Origin: Lasioglossum baleicum
Taxonomy: Eukaryota; Arthropoda; Insecta; Hymenoptera; Halictidae
Assembly (NCBI RefSeq): GCF_051020765.1
Contig: NW_027469206.1
Span: 186,001 to 250,000 of the forward strand
Direction: 5' to 3'
DNA: 64,000 nucleotides
The notes under the pieces are model-generated. The model was not told where the DNA came from. It searched no databases and saw only the letters and a program-made list of their open reading frames with translations. A program made the position numbers and the translations under genes. This document shows positions 1 to 9,099 of the stretch, one piece after another (within the stretch, counting starts at the first letter, position 1; every line of letters starts with the position of its first letter).

Positions 1-76
1 TGCGTTATGCGTTATGCGTTATGCGTTATGCGTTATGCGTTATGCGTTATGCGTTATGCGTTATGCGTTATGCGTT

Positions 77-118
77 ATGACTTTTGCATTATGCGTTATG
101 CGTTAAGCGTTATGGGCT
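77..118 (+). repeat. Cassette F (A, 2 canonical units, T2A unit, B unit), four copies
   Basis: Cassette A is followed by two canonical units, a T2A unit and a B unit. Copies are at 77-118, 2744-2785, 4109-4150 and 12250-12291. In the last three it lies downstream of the C copy that carries AAGCTT, so they are linked by block duplication. The copy at 77 is probably the end of a further such block whose start lies outside the window. Confidence 0.93.
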
Positions 119-573
119 ATGCGTTATGCGTTATGCGTTATGCGTTATGCGTTATGCGTTATGCGTTATGCGTTATGCGTTATGCGTTATGCGTTATGCG
201 TTATGCGTTATGCGTTATGCGTTATGCGTTATGCGTTATGCGTTATGCGTTATGCGTTATGCGTTATGCGTTATGCGTTATGCGTTATGCGTTATGCGTT
301 ATGCGTTATGCGTTATGCGTTATGCGTTATGCGTTATGCGTTATGCGTTATGCGTTATGCGTTATGCGTTATGCGTTATGCGTTATGCGTTATGCGTTAT
401 GCGTTATGCGTTATGCGTTATGCGTTATGCGTTATGCGTTATGCGTTATGCGTTATGCGTTATGCGTTATGCGTTATGCGTTATGCGTTATGCGTTATGC
501 GTTATGCGTTATGCGTTATGCGTTATGCGTTATGCGTTATGCGTTATGCGTTATGCGTTATGCGTTATGCGTT

Positions 574-615
574 ATGAGTTTTGCGTTACGCGTTAAGCGT
601 TATGCGCAATGGGTT
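574..615 (+). repeat. Cassette C (6 variant units, 42 bp), representative copy
   Basis: Six consecutive variant units: C4A, A1T, T2C, T2A, T6C+T7A, C4G. About 150 copies including variants and partial forms, all on the + strand. Unit 3 creates ACGCGT (an MluI recognition sequence) and unit 5 creates TGCGCA (FspI), so both enzymes would cut roughly once per full C copy. The C4A and T2A units supply TGA and TAA stops, which end most of the spurious + strand frames. The string is conserved as a block, which indicates amplification as a block rather than repeated independent mutation. Deviating copies have their own entries. Confidence 0.96.
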
Positions 616-909
616 ATGCGTTATGCGTTATGCGTTATGCGTTATGCGTTATGCGTTATGCGTTATGCGTTATGCGTTATGCGTTATGCGTTATGCGTTA
701 TGCGTTATGCGTTATGCGTTATGCGTTATGCGTTATGCGTTATGCGTTATGCGTTATGCGTTATGCGTTATGCGTTATGCGTTATGCGTTATGCGTTATG
801 CGTTATGCGTTATGCGTTATGCGTTATGCGTTATGCGTTATGCGTTATGCGTTATGCGTTATGCGTTATGACTTTTGCATTATGCGTTATGCGTTATGCG
901 TTATGCGTT

Positions 910-979
910 ATGAGTTTTGCGTTACGCGTTAAGCGTTATGCGCAATGGGTTATGCGTTATGCGTTATGCGCAATGGGTT
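910..979 (+). repeat. C cassette followed by a copy of its last two units
   Basis: A full C at 910-951, two canonical units, then the T6C+T7A and C4G units again at 966-979. It comes 28 bp after cassette A at 868 with no B between. The extra pair looks like a short internal duplication or a remnant of a second C. Confidence 0.9.
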
Positions 980-1217
980 ATGCGTTATGCGTTATGCGTT
1001 ATGCGTTATGCGTTATGCGTTATGCGTTATGCGTTATGCGTTATGCGTTATGCGTTATGCGTTATGCGTTATGCGTTATGCGTTATGCGTTATGCGTTAT
1101 GCGTTATGCGTTATGCGTTATGCGTTATGCGTTATGCGTTATGCGTTATGCGTTATGCGTTATGCGTTATGCGTTATGCGTTATGCGTTATGCGTTATGC
1201 GTTATGCGTTATGCGTT

Positions 1218-1231
1218 ATGACTTTTGCATT
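1218..1231 (+). repeat. Cassette A (2 variant units), representative copy
   Basis: Two adjacent variant units: the first carries C4A and G5C, the second A1T and G5A, so the string reads ATGACTT then TTGCATT. I find about 122 copies, all on the + strand and all apparently identical; their starts are given in the regional entries. The first unit puts a TGA in one + frame. The second has lost its CpG (CpG to CpA). Most copies are followed after 2 to 7 canonical units by a B unit. Copies with no B unit, such as 868, 2289, 2338, 6195, 10766, 20321, 20769, 22862, 26257 and 28329, are the minority. No function is indicated. Confidence 0.95.
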
Positions 1232-1252
1232 ATGCGTTATGCGTTATGCGTT

Positions 1253-1259
1253 ATGGGCT
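1253..1259 (+). repeat. Unit B (C4G+T6C), representative copy
   Basis: The single variant unit ATGGGCT. It nearly always follows cassette A by 2 to 7 canonical units (mostly 3) and precedes cassette C, usually by exactly 4 units. The same unit is also the first unit of cassette D. Lone copies away from A lie at 7469, 15778, 17983, 36099, 39403, 41223, 43680, 47075 and 48930. Several of these are paired by higher-order duplication: 36099 with 39403, 47075 with 48930, and 15778 with 17983. Confidence 0.93.
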
Positions 1260-2015
1260 ATGCGTTATGCGTTATGCGTTATGCGTTATGAGTTTTGCGT
1301 TACGCGTTAAGCGTTATGCGCAATGGGTTATGCGTTATGCGTTATGCGTTATGCGTTATGCGTTATGCGTTATGCGTTATGCGTTATGCGTTATGCGTTA
1401 TGCGTTATGCGTTATGCGTTATGCGTTATGCGTTATGCGTTATGCGTTATGCGTTATGCGTTATGCGTTATGCGTTATGCGTTATGCGTTATGCGTTATG
1501 CGTTATGCGTTATGAGTTTTGCGTTACGCGTTAAGCGTTATGCGCAATGGGTTATGCGTTATGCGTTATGCGTTATGCGTTATGCGTTATGCGTTATGCG
1601 TTATGCGTTATGCGTTATGCGTTATGCGTTATGCGTTATGCGTTATGCGTTATGCGTTATGCGTTATGCGTTATGCGTTATGCGTTATGCGTTATGCGTT
1701 ATGCGTTATGCGTTATGCGTTATGCGTTATGCGTTATGCGTTATGCGTTATGCGTTATGCGTTATGCGTTATGCGTTATGCGTTATGCGTTATGCGTTAT
1801 GCGTTATGCGTTATGCGTTATGCGTTATGCGTTATGCGTTATGCGTTATGACTTTTGCATTATGCGTTATGCGTTATGCGTTATGGGCTATGCGTTATGA
1901 GTTTTGCGTTACGCGTTAAGCGTTATGCGCAATGGGTTATGCGTTATGCGTTATGCGTTATGCGTTATGCGTTATGCGTTATGCGTTATGCGTTATGCGT
2001 TATGCGTTATGCGTT

Positions 2016-2050
2016 ATGGGCTAAGCGTTATGCCTTATGGTTTATACGTT
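2016..2050 (+). repeat. Cassette D (5 variant units, 35 bp), representative copy
   Basis: Five consecutive variant units: C4G+T6C, T2A, G5C, C4G+G5T, G3A. I count 40 copies, at 2016, 2534, 3913, 6363, 7980, 10283, 11529, 12054, 14525, 15365, 16667, 17584, 18473, 20139, 20587, 21483, 21945, 23947, 26075, 26950, 27391, 29456, 30856, 33439, 34160, 35448, 38752, 43029, 43281, 44107, 46739, 48594, 51583, 55552, 57499, 58808, 60103, 61370, 62063 and 63380. Two settings are seen: tightly followed by C after three units (see 2408), or flanked by long canonical runs. No D lies between 38787 and 43028. Confidence 0.95.
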
Positions 2051-2127
2051 ATGCGTTATGCGTTATGCGTTATGCGTTATGCGTTATGCGTTATGCGTTA
2101 TGCGTTATGCGTTATGCGTTATGCGTT

Positions 2128-2134
2128 ATGCGCT
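2128..2134 (+). repeat. J unit (T6C), isolated copy
   Basis: ATGCGCT in a canonical run after D at 2016. The other eleven copies directly follow a C cassette: 2485, 3353, 3864, 5257, 12005, 13426, 30814, 32186, 43757, 57443 and 63331. These behave as an optional seventh unit of C. Confidence 0.93.
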
Positions 2135-2407
2135 ATGCGTTATGCGTTATGCGTTATGCGTTATGCGTTATGCGTTATGCGTTATGCGTTATGCGTTATG
2201 CGTTATGCGTTATGCGTTATGCGTTATGCGTTATGCGTTATGCGTTATGCGTTATGCGTTATGCGTTATGCGTTATGCGTTATGCGTTATGACTTTTGCA
2301 TTATGCGTTATGCGTTATGCGTTATGCGTTATGCGTTATGACTTTTGCATTATGCGTTATGCGTTATGACTTTTGCATTATGCGTTATGCGTTATGCGTT
2401 ATGCGTT

Positions 2408-2631
2408 ATGGGCTATGCGTTATGCGTTATGCGTTATGCGTTATGAGTTTTGCGTTACGCGTTAAGCGTTATGCGCAATGGGTTATGCGCTATGCGTTAT
2501 GCGTTATGCGTTATGCGTTATGCGTTATGCGTTATGGGCTAAGCGTTATGCCTTATGGTTTATACGTTATGCGTTATGCGTTATGCGTTATGAGTTTTGC
2601 GTTACGCGTTAAGCTTTATGCGCAATGGGTT
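2408..2631 (+). repeat. Composite block B-4-C-(J)-n-D-3-C, first copy
   Basis: Unit B, four canonical units, cassette C, in most copies a J unit (T6C), a few canonical units, cassette D, exactly three canonical units and a second C. Blocks start at the B units 2408, 3787, 11928, 30737, 46620, 48475, 57366 and 63254, plus 43995, which has two units between D and a shortened C. J is present at 2485, 3864, 12005, 30814, 57443 and 63331, and absent from the 43995, 46620 and 48475 copies, so there are two subfamilies. Start-to-start distance from C to D is 77 to 98 bp. Confidence 0.9.
2590..2631 (+). repeat. C cassette with G5T in unit 4 (AAGCTTT), copy 1
   Basis: A full C cassette whose fourth unit is AAGCTTT (2611-2617) instead of AAGCGTT. 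This makes AAGCTT, a HindIII sequence found only three times in the window. It lies three units after the D at 2534 and is followed by the F cassette at 2744. Confidence 0.95.
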
Positions 2632-3380
2632 ATGCGTTATGCGTTATGCGTTATGCGTTATGCGTTATGCGTTATGCGTTATGCGTTATGCGTTATGCGT
2701 TATGCGTTATGCGTTATGCGTTATGCGTTATGCGTTATGCGTTATGACTTTTGCATTATGCGTTATGCGTTAAGCGTTATGGGCTATGCGTTATGCGTTA
2801 TGCGTTATGCGTTATGCGTTATGCGTTATGCGTTATGCGTTATGCGTTATGCGTTATGCGTTATGCGTTATGCGTTATGCGTTATGCGTTATGCGTTATG
2901 CGTTATGCGTTATGCGTTATGCGTTATGCGTTATGCGTTATGCGTTATGCGTTATGCGTTATGCGTTATGCGTTATGACTTTTGCATTATGCGTTATGCG
3001 TTATGGGCTATGCGTTATGCGTTATGCGTTATGCGTTATGAGTTTTGCGTTACGCGTTAAGCGTTATGCGCAATGGGTTATGCGTTATGCGTTATGCGTT
3101 ATGCGTTATGCGTTATGCGTTATGCGTTATGCGTTATGCGTTATGCGTTATGCGTTATGCGTTATGCGTTATGCGTTATGCGTTATGCGTTATGCGTTAT
3201 GCGTTATGCGTTATGCGTTATGCGTTATGCGTTATGCGTTATGACTTTTGCATTATGCGTTATGCGTTATGCGTTATGGGCTATGCGTTATGCGTTATGC
3301 GTTATGCGTTATGAGTTTTGCGTTACGCGTTAAGCGTTATGCGCAATGGGTTATGCGCTATGCGTTATGCGTTATGCGTT

Positions 3381-3387
3381 CTGCGTT
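3381..3387 (+). repeat. G unit (A1C), first of ten
   Basis: CTGCGTT. Copies at 3381, 3689, 5628, 9611, 24528, 30051, 50813, 53718, 55160 and 60964. Most lie some 120 to 330 bp after an E cassette (9478 to 9611, 50617 to 50813, 53571 to 53718, 55020 to 55160, 60824 to 60964, 5299 to 5628). Those at 24528 and 30051 lie 56 bp after the start of a C, in equivalent places of the 5.5 to 6-kb repeat. Confidence 0.94.
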
Positions 3388-3394
3388 ATGCGTT

Positions 3395-3415
3395 AAGCGT
3401 TATGCGTAACGGGTT
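3395..3415 (+). repeat. Cassette E (3 variant units), representative copy
   Basis: Three units: T2A, T7A, and T2C+C4G. The string resembles the last three units of C: both have T2A, then T7A, then C4G, but E lacks the T6C and gains T2C in the last unit. Copies followed directly by a canonical unit start at 3395, 5299, 9478, 13468, 32228, 36435, 36666, 39739, 39970, 41797, 42042, 42301, 43792, 44730, 46116, 50617, 53571, 55020 and 60824. E follows a C cassette within 63 to 105 bp (start to start) in most cases. Confidence 0.94.
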
Positions 3416-3471
3416 ATGCGTTATGCGTTATGCGTTATGCGTTATGCGTTATGCGTTATGCGTTATGCGTT

Positions 3472-3478
3472 ATGCCTT
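3472..3478 (+). repeat. I unit (lone G5C), first of six
   Basis: ATGCCTT outside D and H. Copies at 3472, 5432, 13580 and 32361 (56 to 112 bp after the end of an E cassette) and at 14623 and 16772 (about 100 bp after the start of a D, in equivalent places of the 2.2-kb tandem pair). Confidence 0.93.
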
Positions 3479-3968
3479 ATGCGTTATGCGTTATGCGTTA
3501 TGCGTTATGCGTTATGCGTTATGCGTTATGCGTTATGCGTTATGCGTTATGCGTTATGCGTTATGCGTTATGCGTTATGCGTTATGCGTTATGCGTTATG
3601 CGTTATGCGTTATGCGTTATGCGTTATGCGTTATGCGTTATGCGTTATGCGTTATGCGTTATGCGTTATGCGTTATGCGTTATGCGTTCTGCGTTATGCG
3701 TTATGCGTTATGCGTTATGCGTTATGCGTTATGCGTTATGCGTTATGCGTTATGCGTTATGCGTTATGCGTTATGCGTTATGCGTTATGGGCTATGCGTT
3801 ATGCGTTATGCGTTATGCGTTATGAGTTTTGCGTTACGCGTTAAGCGTTATGCGCAATGGGTTATGCGCTATGCGTTATGCGTTATGCGTTATGCGTTAT
3901 GCGTTATGCGTTATGGGCTAAGCGTTATGCCTTATGGTTTATACGTTATGCGTTATGCGTTATGCGTT

Positions 3969-4010
3969 ATGAGTTTTGCGTTACGCGTTAAGCTTTATGC
4001 GCAATGGGTT
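3969..4010 (+). repeat. C cassette with G5T in unit 4 (AAGCTTT), copy 2
   Basis: The same derived C form, with AAGCTTT at 3990-3996, three units after the D at 3913 and followed by the F at 4109. It lies 1379 bp (197 units) from the copy at 2590 with the same neighbours, so both come from one ancestral block. Confidence 0.95.
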
Positions 4011-4514
4011 ATGCGTTATGCGTTATGCGTTATGCGTTATGCGTTATGCGTTATGCGTTATGCGTTATGCGTTATGCGTTATGCGTTATGCGTTATGCGT
4101 TATGCGTTATGACTTTTGCATTATGCGTTATGCGTTAAGCGTTATGGGCTATGCGTTATGCGTTATGCGTTATGCGTTATGCGTTATGCGTTATGCGTTA
4201 TGCGTTATGCGTTATGCGTTATGCGTTATGCGTTATGCGTTATGCGTTATGCGTTATGCGTTATGCGTTATGCGTTATGCGTTATGCGTTATGCGTTATG
4301 CGTTATGCGTTATGCGTTATGCGTTATGCGTTATGCGTTATGCGTTATGCGTTATGCGTTATGCGTTATGCGTTATGCGTTATGCGTTATGCGTTATGCG
4401 TTATGCGTTATGCGTTATGCGTTATGCGTTATGCGTTATGCGTTATGCGTTATGCGTTATGCGTTATGCGTTATGCGTTATGCGTTATGCGTTATGCGTT
4501 ATGCGTTATGCGTT

Positions 4515-4521
4515 ATCCGTT
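4515..4521 (+). repeat. Private unit G3C (ATCCGTT)
   Basis: The only G3C unit in the window, within a long canonical run between the F at 4109 and the A at 4697. It is absent from the matching run at 12292-12802, so it arose after that block was duplicated or was lost there. Confidence 0.94.
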
Positions 4522-5802
4522 ATGCGTTATGCGTTATGCGTTATGCGTTATGCGTTATGCGTTATGCGTTATGCGTTATGCGTTATGCGTTATGCGTTAT
4601 GCGTTATGCGTTATGCGTTATGCGTTATGCGTTATGCGTTATGCGTTATGCGTTATGCGTTATGCGTTATGCGTTATGCGTTATGCGTTATGCGTTATGA
4701 CTTTTGCATTATGCGTTATGCGTTATGGGCTATGCGTTATGCGTTATGCGTTATGCGTTATGAGTTTTGCGTTACGCGTTAAGCGTTATGCGCAATGGGT
4801 TATGCGTTATGCGTTATGCGTTATGCGTTATGCGTTATGCGTTATGCGTTATGCGTTATGCGTTATGCGTTATGCGTTATGCGTTATGCGTTATGCGTTA
4901 TGAGTTTTGCGTTACGCGTTAAGCGTTATGCGCAATGGGTTATGCGTTATGCGTTATGCGTTATGCGTTATGCGTTATGCGTTATGCGTTATGCGTTATG
5001 CGTTATGCGTTATGCGTTATGCGTTATGCGTTATGCGTTATGCGTTATGCGTTATGCGTTATGCGTTATGCGTTATGCGTTATGCGTTATGCGTTATGCG
5101 TTATGCGTTATGCGTTATGCGTTATGCGTTATGCGTTATGCGTTATGACTTTTGCATTATGCGTTATGCGTTATGCGTTATGGGCTATGCGTTATGCGTT
5201 ATGCGTTATGCGTTATGAGTTTTGCGTTACGCGTTAAGCGTTATGCGCAATGGGTTATGCGCTATGCGTTATGCGTTATGCGTTATGCGTTATGCGTTAA
5301 GCGTTATGCGTAACGGGTTATGCGTTATGCGTTATGCGTTATGCGTTATGCGTTATGCGTTATGCGTTATGCGTTATGCGTTATGCGTTATGCGTTATGC
5401 GTTATGCGTTATGCGTTATGCGTTATGCGTTATGCCTTATGCGTTATGCGTTATGCGTTATGCGTTATGCGTTATGCGTTATGCGTTATGCGTTATGCGT
5501 TATGCGTTATGCGTTATGCGTTATGCGTTATGCGTTATGCGTTATGCGTTATGCGTTATGCGTTATGCGTTATGCGTTATGCGTTATGCGTTATGCGTTA
5601 TGCGTTATGCGTTATGCGTTATGCGTTCTGCGTTATGCGTTATGCGTTATGCGTTATGCGTTATGCGTTATGCGTTATGCGTTATGCGTTATGCGTTATG
5701 CGTTATGCGTTATGCGTTATGCGTTATGCGTTATGCGTTATGACTTTTGCATTATGCGTTATGCGTTATGCGTTATGGGCTATGCGTTATGCGTTATGCG
5801 TT

Positions 5803-5816
5803 ATGCGTCATGCCTT
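5803..5816 (+). repeat. H pair (T7C unit, G5C unit), first of four
   Basis: Two adjacent units with T7C and G5C. Copies at 5803, 13825, 15988 and 32732, always 28 bp after a B unit and 63 bp after the start of cassette A. The pair marks the start of the roughly 2.2-kb block family. A T7C unit without the G5C partner is at 9842 and 15708. Confidence 0.94.
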
Positions 5817-6152
5817 ATGCGTTATGCGTTATGCGTTATGCGTTATGCGTTATGCGTTATGCGTTATGCGTTATGCGTTATGCGTTATGCGTTATGCGTT
5901 ATGCGTTATGCGTTATGCGTTATGCGTTATGCGTTATGCGTTATGCGTTATGCGTTATGCGTTATGCGTTATGCGTTATGCGTTATGCGTTATGCGTTAT
6001 GCGTTATGCGTTATGCGTTATGCGTTATGCGTTATGCGTTATGCGTTATGCGTTATGCGTTATGCGTTATGCGTTATGCGTTATGCGTTATGCGTTATGC
6101 GTTATGCGTTATGCGTTATGCGTTATGCGTTATGCGTTATGCGTTATGCGTT

Positions 6153-6166
6153 ATGAGTTTTGCGTT
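6153..6166 (+). repeat. Truncated C (first two units only)
   Basis: Only the C4A and A1T units are present, then canonical sequence resumes. It stands four units before cassette A at 6195. The same two-unit remnant occurs directly upstream of full C copies at 56987 and 62861. Confidence 0.9.
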
Positions 6167-7069
6167 ATGCGTTATGCGTTATGCGTTATGCGTTATGACT
6201 TTTGCATTATGCGTTATGCGTTATGCGTTATGCGTTATGCGTTATGCGTTATGCGTTATGCGTTATGCGTTATGCGTTATGCGTTATGCGTTATGCGTTA
6301 TGCGTTATGCGTTATGCGTTATGCGTTATGCGTTATGCGTTATGCGTTATGCGTTATGCGTTATGGGCTAAGCGTTATGCCTTATGGTTTATACGTTATG
6401 CGTTATGCGTTATGCGTTATGCGTTATGCGTTATGCGTTATGCGTTATGCGTTATGCGTTATGCGTTATGCGTTATGCGTTATGCGTTATGCGTTATGCG
6501 TTATGCGTTATGCGTTATGCGTTATGCGTTATGCGTTATGCGTTATGCGTTATGCGTTATGCGTTATGCGTTATGAGTTTTGCGTTACGCGTTAAGCGTT
6601 ATGCGCAATGGGTTATGCGTTATGCGTTATGCGTTATGCGTTATGCGTTATGCGTTATGCGTTATGCGTTATGCGTTATGCGTTATGCGTTATGCGTTAT
6701 GCGTTATGCGTTATGCGTTATGCGTTATGCGTTATGCGTTATGCGTTATGCGTTATGCGTTATGCGTTATGCGTTATGCGTTATGCGTTATGCGTTATGC
6801 GTTATGCGTTATGCGTTATGCGTTATGCGTTATGCGTTATGCGTTATGCGTTATGCGTTATGCGTTATGCGTTATGCGTTATGCGTTATGCGTTATGCGT
6901 TATGCGTTATGCGTTATGACTTTTGCATTATGCGTTATGCGTTATGCGTTATGGGCTATGCGTTATGCGTTATGCGTTATGCGTTATGCGTTATGCGTTA
7001 TGCGTTATGCGTTATGCGTTATGACTTTTGCATTATGCGTTATGCGTTATGCGTTATGGGCTATGCGTT

Positions 7070-7076
7070 ATGTGTT
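7070..7076 (+). repeat. Lone T unit (C4T)
   Basis: ATGTGTT two units after the start of B at 7056. Other C4T units outside E cassettes are at 41769, 42273 and 46088 (T-3-E), 59837 and 63366. Each is a CpG to TpG transition. The copy at 59837 lies four units after the B at 59809, and that at 63366 two units before the D at 63380. Confidence 0.93.
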
Positions 7077-8630
7077 ATGCGTTATGCGTTATGCGTTATG
7101 CGTTATGCGTTATGCGTTATGCGTTATGCGTTATGCGTTATGCGTTATGCGTTATGCGTTATGCGTTATGCGTTATGCGTTATGCGTTATGCGTTATGCG
7201 TTATGCGTTATGCGTTATGCGTTATGCGTTATGCGTTATGCGTTATGCGTTATGCGTTATGAGTTTTGCGTTACGCGTTAAGCGTTATGCGCAATGGGTT
7301 ATGCGTTATGCGTTATGCGTTATGCGTTATGCGTTATGCGTTATGCGTTATGCGTTATGCGTTATGCGTTATGCGTTATGCGTTATGCGTTATGCGTTAT
7401 GCGTTATGCGTTATGCGTTATGCGTTATGCGTTATGCGTTATGCGTTATGCGTTATGCGTTATGCGTTATGGGCTATGCGTTATGCGTTATGCGTTATGC
7501 GTTATGCGTTATGCGTTATGCGTTATGCGTTATGCGTTATGCGTTATGCGTTATGCGTTATGCGTTATGCGTTATGCGTTATGCGTTATGCGTTATGCGT
7601 TATGCGTTATGCGTTATGCGTTATGCGTTATGCGTTATGCGTTATGCGTTATGCGTTATGCGTTATGCGTTATGCGTTATGCGTTATGCGTTATGACTTT
7701 TGCATTATGCGTTATGCGTTATGCGTTATGGGCTATGCGTTATGCGTTATGCGTTATGCGTTATGCGTTATGCGTTATGAGTTTTGCGTTACGCGTTAAG
7801 CGTTATGCGCAATGGGTTATGCGTTATGCGTTATGCGTTATGCGTTATGCGTTATGCGTTATGCGTTATGCGTTATGCGTTATGCGTTATGCGTTATGCG
7901 TTATGCGTTATGCGTTATGCGTTATGCGTTATGCGTTATGCGTTATGCGTTATGCGTTATGCGTTATGCGTTATGCGTTATGGGCTAAGCGTTATGCCTT
8001 ATGGTTTATACGTTATGCGTTATGCGTTATGCGTTATGCGTTATGCGTTATGCGTTATGCGTTATGCGTTATGCGTTATGCGTTATGCGTTATGCGTTAT
8101 GCGTTATGCGTTATGCGTTATGCGTTATGCGTTATGCGTTATGCGTTATGCGTTATGCGTTATGCGTTATGCGTTATGACTTTTGCATTATGCGTTATGC
8201 GTTATGCGTTATGGGCTATGCGTTATGCGTTATGCGTTATGCGTTATGAGTTTTGCGTTACGCGTTAAGCGTTATGCGCAATGGGTTATGCGTTATGCGT
8301 TATGCGTTATGCGTTATGCGTTATGCGTTATGCGTTATGCGTTATGCGTTATGCGTTATGCGTTATGCGTTATGCGTTATGCGTTATGCGTTATGCGTTA
8401 TGCGTTATGCGTTATGCGTTATGCGTTATGCGTTATGCGTTATGCGTTATGCGTTATGCGTTATGCGTTATGCGTTATGCGTTATGCGTTATGACTTTTG
8501 CATTATGCGTTATGCGTTATGGGCTATGCGTTATGCGTTATGCGTTATGCGTTATGAGTTTTGCGTTACGCGTTAAGCGTTATGCGCAATGGGTTATGCG
8601 TTATGCGTTATGCGTTATGCGTTATGCGTT

Positions 8631-8658
8631 AAGCGTTATGCGTAACGGGTTATGTGTT
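8631..8658 (+). repeat. Cassette E+ (E plus a C4T unit), representative copy
   Basis: Cassette E with a fourth variant unit, ATGTGTT. Twelve copies, at 8631, 11235, 22540, 24948, 28000, 30485, 47509, 49357, 52759, 57078, 61867 and 62952. Each follows a C cassette at 77, 84 or 91 bp (start to start). The C4T change is a CpG to TpG transition fixed in this subfamily, so the E+ copies share a more recent ancestor than E copies in general. Confidence 0.93.
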
Positions 8659-9029
8659 ATGCGTTATGCGTTATGCGTTATGCGTTATGCGTTATGCGTT
8701 ATGCGTTATGCGTTATGCGTTATGCGTTATGCGTTATGCGTTATGCGTTATGCGTTATGCGTTATGCGTTATGCGTTATGCGTTATGCGTTATGCGTTAT
8801 GCGTTATGCGTTATGCGTTATGCGTTATGCGTTATGCGTTATGCGTTATGCGTTATGCGTTATGCGTTATGCGTTATGCGTTATGCGTTATGCGTTATGC
8901 GTTATGCGTTATGCGTTATGCGTTATGCGTTATGCGTTATGCGTTATGCGTTATGCGTTATGACTTTTGCATTATGCGTTATGCGTTATGCGTTATGGGC
9001 TATGCGTTATGCGTTATGCGTTATGCGTT

Positions 9030-9099
9030 ATGAGTTTTGCGTTACGCGTTAAGCGTTATGCGCAATGGGTTACGCGTTAAGCGTTATGCGCAATGGGTT
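9030..9099 (+). repeat. C cassette with its last four units duplicated
   Basis: A full C at 9030-9071, after which units 3 to 6 are repeated at once (9072-9099), a 28-bp tandem duplication inside a cassette. It is preceded by A at 8960 and B at 8995 with the usual spacing. I see this form only here. Confidence 0.93.

Larger units (their letters stand above)
1218..1329 (+). repeat. Composite block A-3-B-4-C (112 bp, 16 units), first copy
   Basis: Cassette A, three canonical units, unit B, four canonical units and cassette C make a block of fixed spacing. Copies start at 1218, 3241, 5145, 8176, 8960, 9303, 10563 (C incomplete), 13314, 19208, 19782, 21315, 23107, 23730, 24402, 25214, 25725, 26782, 28609, 29225, 29925, 32074, 36925, 40229, 42707, 45052 (one spacer is G3A), 47362, 49210, 50456, 52003, 52899, 53410, 54327, 54859, 58087, 60663 and 63926 (cut by the window end). 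Relatives keep the B-4-C part but have 2, 4, 5, 6 or 7 units between A and B (for example 4697, 46578, 30688, 57310 and 47733). The fixed spacing contrasts with the freely varying runs outside the block. Confidence 0.93.
1..2407 (+). repeat. Array segment 1: mixed cassettes
   Basis: Variant units in order: F77, C574, A868, C910 with extra tail 966, A1218-B1253-C1288, C1512, A1848-B1883-C1897 (one unit between B and C), D2016, J2128, A2289, A2338, A2366. The three A cassettes at 2289, 2338 and 2366 are only 49 and 28 bp apart, the tightest A cluster in the window. Everything else is canonical unit. No coding potential. Confidence 0.92.
2408..3786 (+). repeat. Array segment 2: AAGCTTT block and E/I/G stretch
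   Basis: Order: B2408, C2443, J2485, D2534, C2590 (AAGCTTT), F2744, A2975-B3003-C3038, A3241-B3276-C3311, J3353, G3381, E3395, I3472, G3689. The first part is the earliest full copy of the block repeated at 3787 and 11928. The C, J, E, I series is repeated at 5215, 13384 and 32144. Confidence 0.92.
3787..5739 (+). repeat. Dispersed 2-kb block, copy 1
   Basis: Order: B3787, C3822, J3864, D3913, C3969 (AAGCTTT), F4109, private unit 4515, A4697-B4725-C4760, C4900, A5145-B5180-C5215, J5257, E5299, I5432, G5628. Copy 2 (11928-13761) has the same order apart from the private unit and the G unit. The offset is exactly 8141 bp up to F and then drifts in whole units (8106, 8134, 8169, 8148) as the runs change length. 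Confidence 0.9.
5740..8175 (+). repeat. 2.2-kb block family, relative 1
   Basis: Order: A5740-B5775, H5803, short C 6153, A6195, D6363, C6573, A6916-B6951, A7021-B7056, T7070, C7259, B7469, A7693-B7728-C7777, D7980. It shares the H start, the D then C, the pair of close A-B elements, the lone B and the A-B-6-C-D ending with 15925-18507. It is more diverged from the other members than they are from each other. Confidence 0.82.

Noticed and set aside
574..615. ACGCGT in cassette C as a yeast-type MCB promoter element
   Set aside because: It is a one-base derivative of the repeat unit and recurs about 150 times with no gene nearby, so chance similarity is the better reading.
574..615. G-quadruplex from the GGG-containing units
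   Set aside because: Each of these units has a single GGG, and the next lies tens to hundreds of bases away, too far for a normal intramolecular G-quadruplex.
2016..2050. TTATAC in cassette D as a promoter -10 box
   Set aside because: There is no matching -35 element, gene or transcript signal, and the string is simply two variant units in a repeated cassette.
4513..4521. TTATCCGTT at the private G3C unit as a DnaA box
   Set aside because: Only the first six bases fit the DnaA consensus, there is one copy, and no origin features surround it.
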